This document shows positions 6,111 through 11,043 of a stretch of DNA of 13,424 nucleotides, piece by piece. The translations under genes and the position numbers were made by a program. The notes under the pieces are model-generated. The model was not told where the DNA came from and searched no databases. It saw only the letters and a list, made by a program, of their open reading frames with translations. The DNA is taken from assembly GCA_021825285.1 (NCBI GenBank), contig JAKAHW010000012.1, positions 1 through 13,424 on the forward strand. The letters are read 5' to 3'. How positions within the stretch are numbered: position 1 is the stretch's first letter; every line of letters starts with the position of its first letter. The stretch comes from a bacterium. GTDB lineage: Bacteria > Patescibacteria > Microgenomatia > Levybacterales > GWA1-39-11.

Positions 6111-6129
6111 CCGTTTATTATTAAAACGG
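6111..6129. repeat. Inverted repeat in the sigma/DUF5666 divergent intergenic region
   Basis: CCGTTT-ATTATTA-AAACGG, a perfect 6-bp inverted repeat with a 7-nt spacer. It sits over the expected -35 area of the sigma promoter. It looks more like a regulator-binding site than a terminator, as no T-run follows on either strand. Confidence 0.4.
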
Positions 6130-6172
6130 TTGAACATAGACTTTCGTAACATGTTGTCTTGTTTAATTACTT

Positions 6173-6198
6173 TGTAACGAAACAGAAACTCGTCCGTT
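6173..6198 (+). promoter_or_regulatory. ECF-type promoter motif before the DUF5666-like gene
   Basis: TGTAAC (6173-6178), 16 bp, CGTT (6195-6198). The 'AAC' -35 plus 'CGTN' -10 pattern with 16-17 bp spacing is the classic architecture of ECF promoters such as those of Bacillus SigX, SigM and SigW. The expected start falls at about 6206-6209, on the ATG at 6207. A second CGTAAC at 6145-6150 lacks a matching -10. Confidence 0.5.
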
Positions 6199-6206
6199 AT
6201 ATTTTT

Positions 6207-6848
6207 ATGAACGCAAAAAACAAGGTATTTATTTTAATCGCAGTCTTGGTATTGTCAAGCGCCCCAATAGCACTTGCTCATGAGGGTGACAACAAAAGCA
6301 AAGACTCTGACAAATCCAAAGTTGAGATAAAAATTGAAAATAAGGAAAAAAATGAGGTTGAAGAGGAAAATGAGGTTGAAGAGGAAAACAACGTGAACGT
6401 TCAGCCAAACCTAAACCCATTTAGATTCGAGACTAAAGAAAATAAATTTGAAGCACGCGGAGGAATAACTTCTATCTCCGGGAATACTTTTGTAGTCCTC
6501 GGGCAAACTATAACAATTGACCCCTCAAAAGTTAAAGAATTCGAACAAAAAGGGATTCTTGAAGTCGGAAAAATTGTTAGAGTGGAAGGGAATATTGTCG
6601 ACGGGACAAAGTTTGCAAAAGAAATAAACGTTCTGGGGACAGGTCAAGGAAGGTTTAAGATTGAGATAAATGGCCAGGAAGTGTCCCTAACTCCTTCACC
6701 ATCTGCTACCCCATCAACGACCGTTACTCCTTCTGTTACAAGCATTCCTTCTTCAAATGTAAAAGTAGAAATTAAAGCAAAAGGCTCTGCAGACGTAGTA
6801 GCAAAATTTCTAGACCAAATCCTCTCCTTCCTCAAAAACCTTATTTAA
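6207..6848 (+). CDS. Secreted DUF5666-like protein
   Basis: A 213-residue exported protein. The ATG at 6207 gives a clean signal peptide (KNKVFILIAVLVLSSAPIALA, cut after residue 24), so upstream in-frame starts are rejected. A Lys/Glu/Asn-rich segment with a duplicated NEVEEE follows, then a small beta-rich domain (about 85-155): ARGGITSISGNTFVVLGQTI, VGKIVRVEGNIVDGTKFAKEI. This is the pattern of DUF5666 (short barrel-like domain). A Thr/Ser/Pro linker (about 168-188) leads to a C-terminal amphipathic helix ending in FLDQILSFLKNLI, perhaps a membrane or partner contact. It is transcribed divergently from the ECF sigma gene behind an ECF-type promoter motif, so it is probably in that regulon. 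Function of the domain is unknown. Confidence 0.82.
   Translation: MNAKNKVFILIAVLVLSSAPIALAHEGDNKSKDSDKSKVEIKIENKEKNEVEEENEVEEENNVNVQPNLNPFRFETKENKFEARGGITSISGNTFVVLGQTITIDPSKVKEFEQKGILEVGKIVRVEGNIVDGTKFAKEINVLGTGQGRFKIEINGQEVSLTPSPSATPSTTVTPSVTSIPSSNVKVEIKAKGSADVVAKFLDQILSFLKNLI
6351..6386 (+). repeat. 18-bp tandem duplication inside the DUF5666-like gene
   Basis: AATGAGGTTGAAGAGGAA occurs twice in direct tandem (6351-6368 and 6369-6386), coding NEVEEE-NEVEEE in frame in the acidic spacer after the signal peptide. The identity of the copies suggests a recent slippage event. Confidence 0.85.
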
Positions 6849-6864
6849 ATCGCAAGCATTTAAA
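6844..6864. repeat. Inverted repeat filling the gap between two convergent genes
   Basis: TTTAAAT-CGCAAGC-ATTTAAA, a perfect 7-bp inverted repeat with a 7-nt loop. It occupies the 16-bp gap between the DUF5666-like gene and secA and includes the former's stop codon. It has no U-run, so it is at best a weak bidirectional terminator. Confidence 0.4.
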
Positions 6865-9588
6865 CTAATTCGGATAGTGACATTTCTTCCACTTCTTACC
6901 TGAACCGCACCAACAGGGATCATTACGCCCAAGCTTTTTATTTTCTCCGTTCCCCAAGCCTTGAACTTTTGAATTTAAATTTTGATTTTTGACTTTTGAT
7001 TTTTGACTTTTCTCCCCGATTTCTGCTTCTGGCTGATTTAACATAATATTCTGTCGGACAGGTTCTTGAGGTTCGGGATGATTATGCTCTACATGAACTT
7101 TATAAACCCTTGTAACTATTCCGTCATCAATTGACAAGACTAATTGTTCAAACATTTGGAACGCTTCATTTTTATACTCAATAAGCGGGTCACGTTGCCC
7201 GTATCCTCGCAAACCGATACCTGTTCTTAAATCTTCCATAGCGGTTAGATGATCCATCCAAATATTATCAATCACGGATAGCGAAACCATTTTTAGCACG
7301 TAATTATGCGCTTCTTTACCAAAAGTTTCTTCTCTTTTACCAAATAATTGAGAGGCAATTCCAAAAAGAAAATCTGAAATTCCTTTATTATCTTTTAACT
7401 GCTCTATTTGATTAAAAATCTGCTTTATTGATTCTTCATCAAAAGGAATAATTTCGGCAAAAGCTTCAACGATTTTTTCTCTTCCGCTCCCATCTTCAAG
7501 CGCAGAGTTAAACTCCACTATTTGAGCTATTTTCTCCTGAATTTTGTCTAATATCACTTGTGAGAGGTCTTTTCCGCCTGAAACAAAGCTTCTTCGCATT
7601 TCGTACACGATTTCTCTTTGTTTGTTTAAAACATCATCATAATCGAGCAAACTTTTCCTAATTTCAAAATTGTATCCTTCTACTTTTACTTGCGCTTGCT
7701 CGATAACTCTTGATACCAAACCATGGGCAAGGGGTTGGTCCTCAGGGAAATTAAAACGGGTCATAAGACCGGAAATTTGCTCTCCTCCGAAAATCCTCAT
7801 CAAATCGTCCTCCAAAGATACGATAAACAAGCTTCTCCCAGGATCTCCTTGTCTTCCGGAACGGCCTCTCAATTGGTTGTCAATTCGTCTTGATTCATGT
7901 TTTTCTGTTCCTATGACGAAAAGTCCGCCGGCATTTTTTACTTCCTTATTTTCTCTTTTCCATGCATCCATCTCTTTTTCAAACCTTTTCTTGCCTTCTT
8001 TATCCTGGTATTGAAGCTCAAACATGGAAGGAGGTTGTCCACCCAAAACAATATCAACTCCTCTTCCCGCCATATTTGTAGCAACTGTTATTGCACTAAG
8101 TCTTCCCGCATCCTTAATAATCAAAGCTTCCCTCTCGTGGTTTTTAGCATTTAATACTTCGTGAGGAATTTTTTTTCTTTTTAAATATTCGGAAATAATT
8201 TCGTTTTTATCAATTGATGTCGTGCCGACCAATACAGGCTGACCCTTTTTGTAAGCTTCTTCTATTTCTGCTACAACTGCCGCTACTTTTGCCCGAGTTG
8301 TTTTATAAATTGCATCCCCGTCATCTTTTCGGAGCATAGGCTTATTGGTAGGAATTACAACAACATCAAGCTTGTAAATTTTGTGAAATTCTTCGGCTTC
8401 CGTAACCGCAGTACCGGTCATTCCTCCAAGCCTCTCATACATTCTGAAATAATTTTGAAGCGAAACAGTCGCAAGAGTTTTTGATTCCTGCTGTATTGGA
8501 ACGTCCTCTTTTGCCTCAATTGCCTGGTGCAACCCCTCTGACAACCGCCTTCCCTCAAGCAATCGGCCGGTAAATTCATCAACTAAAATAACCTGATTAT
8601 CACGGACTATATAATCTTTATTCTTATGGAAAAGTGTATTTGCTTTTAAAGCAGCCTCAATGTGGTAAACCGTATCAAAATCTTTTTCATAAATGTCTTT
8701 TATTCCAAAAAGTTTTTCAACTTTCCCAATTCCATGGTCGGTAAGATGAGCAGTTCTGGACTTTTCATCAATTTTATAATCAATGCTTGAGCTTAACTTA
8801 TCAACAATTTTTGAGTATTCATAATATTTGTTTGAAGGAGTAGCATCAGGCATAGAAATGATGTGGGGAGTTCTTGCTTCGTCAATCAAAACAGAATCAA
8901 CTTCATCAATTACAGCATAATAATAACCTCTTTGGACCAGTTCCTCTTCGTTGCTAGCCATATTGTCCCGAAGATAATCGAAACCAAATTCTGAATTTAT
9001 TCCATAAACAATATCAGCAAGATATGCCTCTTTTCTTGTGATTGGTTTTAAGTTTATAAGCCTGTAATCTTTTGCTTCTTCATCGACAAAATCTTTGTCA
9101 TAAATAAATGAGCTTTCGGAAATTATTGAAGAAACACTCATTCCAAGGAAATTAAAAACTGCTCCCATCCATCCCGCGTCACGTCGAGCCAAATAATCAT
9201 TTACAGTAACCAAATGTACAGGCTTACCGGTTAGGGCGTGTAAGTATAAAGCGGGAACCGCAGAAAGAGTTTTTCCTTCTCCTGTTTTTTGCTCGGCGAC
9301 TTTTCCTTGTGCCAAAACGGTTGCTGCGATAAGTTGAACGTCAAAATGTCGTTGGCCAATGGAACGAAAAGCTGCTTCGCGCGCAAGAGCAAAAGCTTCC
9401 GGCAAAACTAAGAAAATGCTTTCTCCTTCCTGAATCCTCTTCTTTAATTCCTGTGTTTTTTTTGGAAAATCCTCGTCTTTTAATTTCTTTATAGATTGTT
9501 CTAATGCATTTATCTCTGAAACTATTGGAAGAAGTTTTTTTACCTCACGGTCATTTGAATCAAAAATTTTACTGAATGTCCCAAACAT
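6865..9588 (-). CDS. secA: Preprotein translocase ATPase SecA
   Basis: The 907-residue ATPase that drives secreted proteins through the SecYEG channel. Walker A is QKTGEGKTL (about 100-108); the DEAD-type Walker B is VIDEVDSVLIDEARTP (about 226-241). The region around YGINSEFGFDYLRDNM, the preprotein-binding domain, motif TSIDKNEIISEYL, TNMAGRGVDI and the arginine-finger motif LRGRSGRQGDPG are all present. The C-terminus carries a SEC-C zinc site, CWCGSGKKWKKCH, of the C-x-C-x8-C-H type, used for SecB or ribosome contact. An insertion (about 157-187) lies between motifs I and II compared with E. coli, and a low-complexity linker (about 855-885) precedes the zinc site. The start ATG follows a TGC-TAAAAT -10 by exactly 6 nt; there is no Shine-Dalgarno. 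A structured leader and micro-ORF lie upstream. Confidence 0.97.
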   Translation of the reverse strand: MFGTFSKIFDSNDREVKKLLPIVSEINALEQSIKKLKDEDFPKKTQELKKRIQEGESIFLVLPEAFALAREAAFRSIGQRHFDVQLIAATVLAQGKVAEQKTGEGKTLSAVPALYLHALTGKPVHLVTVNDYLARRDAGWMGAVFNFLGMSVSSIISESSFIYDKDFVDEEAKDYRLINLKPITRKEAYLADIVYGINSEFGFDYLRDNMASNEEELVQRGYYYAVIDEVDSVLIDEARTPHIISMPDATPSNKYYEYSKIVDKLSSSIDYKIDEKSRTAHLTDHGIGKVEKLFGIKDIYEKDFDTVYHIEAALKANTLFHKNKDYIVRDNQVILVDEFTGRLLEGRRLSEGLHQAIEAKEDVPIQQESKTLATVSLQNYFRMYERLGGMTGTAVTEAEEFHKIYKLDVVVIPTNKPMLRKDDGDAIYKTTRAKVAAVVAEIEEAYKKGQPVLVGTTSIDKNEIISEYLKRKKIPHEVLNAKNHEREALIIKDAGRLSAITVATNMAGRGVDIVLGGQPPSMFELQYQDKEGKKRFEKEMDAWKRENKEVKNAGGLFVIGTEKHESRRIDNQLRGRSGRQGDPGRSLFIVSLEDDLMRIFGGEQISGLMTRFNFPEDQPLAHGLVSRVIEQAQVKVEGYNFEIRKSLLDYDDVLNKQREIVYEMRRSFVSGGKDLSQVILDKIQEKIAQIVEFNSALEDGSGREKIVEAFAEIIPFDEESIKQIFNQIEQLKDNKGISDFLFGIASQLFGKREETFGKEAHNYVLKMVSLSVIDNIWMDHLTAMEDLRTGIGLRGYGQRDPLIEYKNEAFQMFEQLVLSIDDGIVTRVYKVHVEHNHPEPQEPVRQNIMLNQPEAEIGEKSQKSKVKNQNLNSKVQGLGNGENKKLGRNDPCWCGSGKKWKKCHYPN
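6980..7007 (-). repeat. 14-bp tandem repeat in the SecA C-terminal linker
   Basis: TTTTGATTTTTGAC is present twice in perfect tandem, flanked by further degenerate TTTTGA/ACTTTTGA units (about 6961-7011). Read on the secA strand it codes the linker KSQKSKVKNQNLNSKV. It resembles the A/T-rich 'CAAAA(A)TC' strings that occur between genes in some bacteria; here it is in frame within an essential gene. Confidence 0.75.
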
Positions 9589-9594
9589 ATTGAA

Positions 9595-9603
9595 ATTTTA
9601 GCA
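9595..9603 (-). promoter_or_regulatory. Extended -10 promoter of secA (leaderless)
   Basis: On the minus strand TGC-TAAAAT is followed by 6 nt (TTCAAT) and ATG at 9588. No Shine-Dalgarno and no clear -35. It would allow secA to be transcribed independently of the micro-ORF transcript upstream. Confidence 0.5.
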
Positions 9604-9635
9604 CAAAGAAGCGCTTATTGCGAGCAAAAGTAGGT

Positions 9636-9672
9636 TCAAAAAGTAATATCCCCCACTTGTGGTGAGGGATAT
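9636..9672 (-). terminator. Terminator-like stem between the micro-ORF and secA
   Basis: An 11-bp stem (9646-9656 with 9662-9672) around a 5-nt loop: ATATCCCTCAC-CACAA-GTGGGGGATAT in the minus-strand RNA, followed after 3 nt by TTTTT. The one mismatch in the plus strand (C-A) becomes a U-G wobble in minus-strand RNA, which fixes the orientation. It either ends the micro-ORF transcript or acts as an attenuator for secA. Confidence 0.7.
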
Positions 9673-9673
9673 A

Positions 9674-9704
9674 ATACCATTTGATCAATTGGTATAAACC
9701 AATT
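9674..9704 (-). other. Two overlapping, mutually exclusive hairpins
   Basis: In minus-strand order, AATTGGT-TTAT-ACCAATT (9687-9704, 7-bp perfect stem) overlaps ATACCAATTGA-TCAAATGGTAT (9674-9695, 22-nt palindrome with one mismatched pair). The ATACCAATT segment can join only one of them. The second hairpin abuts the terminator stem. This is the arrangement expected of an attenuator, but no ligand or factor is evident. Confidence 0.5.
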
Positions 9705-9710
9705 CGAAAT

Positions 9711-9728
9711 CTAGAGATTAAACTCTAG
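9711..9728 (-). other. Hairpin directly after the micro-ORF stop codon
   Basis: CTAGAG-TTTAAT-CTCTAG, a perfect 6-bp stem and 6-nt loop that begins on the base after the UAA of the micro-ORF. A ribosome on the last codons would melt it. Confidence 0.6.
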
Positions 9729-9761
9729 TTATTTCTTCTTTTTCTTTGCTTTTTTAGCCAT
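9729..9761 (-). CDS. 10-aa lysine-rich micro-ORF (MAKKAKKKKK)
   Basis: ATG-GCT followed by AAA/AAG and GCA codons to UAA, giving M-A-K-K-A-K-K-K-K-K: seven lysines in ten residues, mixed AAA and AAG. The case for translation is the Shine-Dalgarno, GGAGGTG at 8 nt spacing, one of the two strongest in the window, and the surrounding set of hairpins and terminator. I do not know a family for it. It may be a leader peptide whose ribosome speed or stalling controls the downstream hairpins and secA; consecutive lysine codons are known to slow ribosomes. Alternatively it may be a tiny nucleic-acid-binding or ribosome-associated peptide made in quantity. The mixing of AAG with AAA suggests selection for lysine rather than mere poly-A. 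Location 140 nt before secA invites comparison with SecM, but there is no sequence similarity. Confidence 0.62.
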   Translation of the reverse strand: MAKKAKKKKK

Positions 9762-9769
9762 GGACAGTA

Positions 9770-9776
9770 CACCTCC
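9770..9776 (-). promoter_or_regulatory. Strong Shine-Dalgarno of the micro-ORF
   Basis: GGGGAGGTG in minus-strand RNA, with GGAGGTG 8 nt before the ATG at 9761. The upstream CCCTCC (9801-9806) can pair with it as an alternative to its own hairpin partner, so access may be regulated. Confidence 0.7.
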
Positions 9777-9781
9777 CCTCG

Positions 9782-9829
9782 CCCTCCGGAATTCTATAAA
9801 GGAGGGTTTCCTTGTTTGAAAGATCAAAC
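9782..9829 (-). other. Leader hairpins upstream of the micro-ORF
   Basis: Two stems in the minus-strand RNA: GTTTGA-TCTT-TCAAAC (9814-9829, 6-bp perfect with a tetraloop) and CCCTCC-13 nt-GGAGGG (9782-9806, 6-bp perfect). A competing short stem AAGGA-AACCC-TCCTT uses the same CCTCC. The second stem ends 5 nt before the GGAGGTG Shine-Dalgarno. Confidence 0.55.
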
Positions 9830-9847
9830 TCGGAATAGAGATCTATA

Positions 9848-9879
9848 ATTATCGTGTAAAAAAATAAAAAAAATGTCAA
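9848..9879 (-). promoter_or_regulatory. Promoter candidate for the micro-ORF leader
   Basis: On the minus strand a consensus TTGACA (9874-9879) and GATAAT (9848-9853) are separated by 20 bp of T-rich sequence, longer than the usual 17. The next transcribed bases lead into the structured leader. The -35 is perfect but the spacing lowers confidence. Confidence 0.38.
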
Positions 9880-9980
9880 GGAAAATAACTCGCTTCAAAA
9901 CACTTAATTTAGATTGATAATCAGGCAAAAATTACAAAAATAAAAAATATTTTTTGAGGCTAAAAAAATGGATATTTTTG

Positions 9981-10015
9981 AAAAAAAACGTATTTTTTTT
10001 CTTTAAAAATTTACG
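9981..10015 (-). terminator. Terminator of the lysK-rdgB-serS operon
   Basis: In minus-strand order: CGTA, AATTTTT, a small loop, a run of A, TACG, then eight T. The CGTA/TACG clamp plus A/T pairs forms a weak stem with a 2x2 internal loop, closed by a long U-run. It follows directly after the outer copy of the serS 3' end, so it may originally have been the serS terminator. Confidence 0.5.
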
Positions 10016-10017
10016 AT

Positions 10018-10034
10018 TTTTTCGGAAGAATTTT
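10018..10034 (-). repeat. Direct repeat, outer copy: remnant of the serS 3' end
   Basis: AAAATTCTTCCGAAAAA on the minus strand, identical over 17 bp to the end of serS at 11051-11067. In the serS frame it reads K-I-L-P-K-K-S-stop. It lies just after the stop of the 330-aa gene and just before the operon terminator. Confidence 0.7.
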
Positions 10035-10048
10035 TTACAATTATTAAA

Positions 10049-11041
10049 TTATGCTGTCTTAGAAGTTAAAGAATCTATATCAACAACATTCTTGGAATCA
10101 AAAGTGTGTGGTTGATGCCGTCTGTGACTTAATGGCTTATCTAAGTCTAAAGCGACATACATCTTGAGACCTTTTCCTCTCATTTCCTCATAATTAGGTT
10201 TTCTATAGCCGCTTGTGGAAAGATCAAATTTTTCATCAGCTAAACCCATTGCAACTTTTCTCGCAAATAGAGGATCTTGCCTAATCGTCTCCTGCATTCT
10301 TTTACCAATACTCTCAGGCAATACCGCAACAACAATAAACGAGTTACCTCCTCTATTGGCAGGATCTCTATATACAAATCCTCTATCAAATTCTCTATCT
10401 AAGTGTTGTAATTCGGTTAAGAAGTTAGAGGTGAATTGGTAAGCAAAGAGAACTGCCGGTTCGTTCGTATTTGGAAGTCCTTCTCCAGTTATAATCTCGT
10501 TGAAAGGGACGGTATGGGGATTTTCCAAATCTATTATTTCTTCTGTAGTTTTTTTTGACTTCCCAAACCAGTTTCGTTCCGGTTTTCCCTCTTGTGTTTT
10601 CATATCAAAATCAGTGCAGGGACCCACATACACAAAATCAACAATAGGGTTTTCTTTTAAGGCATCTGTTAATACCCGGTCTTTGTAGAGATTATGAGCG
10701 CTTAAAGGTATATCACTAGTCCCATTATGAAAACGGGTTAAGTTTTCGGAAACGACAGATCCGTCGAGATAAGTACCATCTTTACCACTTAGTAGTCTAT
10801 TAATTGAGCTGTTATTCCATCTTTGTTTAATTCTTCTCACTCTTCTATTAAATTCATCCTTCGAAAGAACAGTTCCATTACCACTAATATCTACCCCAGG
10901 AGCATGAAACACCCACGTGCCAAGCCTTGCATAGCTATTTTTTACGACGTCTTCTAATAGATCTTGTTGTGGAGATACTTCTTTAGGTTGAGGCTTTACA
11001 TACGTTTTTAATTCGGGGATTTGTGGTGGTTCTCCATCCAT
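10049..11041 (-). CDS. 330-aa protein of unknown function inserted after serS
   Basis: A soluble 330-residue protein I do not recognise. The N-terminus is proline-rich (GEPPQIPELKTYVKPQPKE); there is no signal peptide or membrane segment. Later blocks with folded character are LGTWVFHAPGVDISGNGTVL, a basic helix FNRRVRRIKQRW, VDFVYVGPCTDFDM, PAVLFAYQFTSNFLTEL, NSFIVVAVLPESIGKRM and LKMYVALDLDKPL. Several GT/GN turns and an Asp-rich centre hint at an enzyme, but no catalytic motif is evident. The ATG is 2 nt after the serS stop, so it is read in the same operon, probably by re-initiating ribosomes. Copies of the serS tail lie on both sides, which suggests insertion as a cargo gene. The function is not predictable from what I can see. 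Confidence 0.8.
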   Translation of the reverse strand: MDGEPPQIPELKTYVKPQPKEVSPQQDLLEDVVKNSYARLGTWVFHAPGVDISGNGTVLSKDEFNRRVRRIKQRWNNSSINRLLSGKDGTYLDGSVVSENLTRFHNGTSDIPLSAHNLYKDRVLTDALKENPIVDFVYVGPCTDFDMKTQEGKPERNWFGKSKKTTEEIIDLENPHTVPFNEIITGEGLPNTNEPAVLFAYQFTSNFLTELQHLDREFDRGFVYRDPANRGGNSFIVVAVLPESIGKRMQETIRQDPLFARKVAMGLADEKFDLSTSGYRKPNYEEMRGKGLKMYVALDLDKPLSHRRHQPHTFDSKNVVDIDSLTSKTA

Positions 11042-11043
11042 AA

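Noticed and set aside
6159..6206. Earlier ATG for the DUF5666-like protein at 6159
   Set aside because: It would put 16 residues before the signal peptide and include the ECF promoter motif inside the coding region.
2383..9619. Shared GCGCTTATT string at 2383 and 9611
   Set aside because: Only 9 bp, in unrelated contexts and without further similarity, so chance is enough.
9700..9712. TTCGAAT string resembling a tRNA or tmRNA T-arm
   Set aside because: No acceptor stem, D-arm, anticodon arm or CCA-end pairing can be built around it, and the nearby ORF (MAKKAKKKKK) does not resemble a tmRNA tag, which normally ends in a hydrophobic ALAA-like tail.
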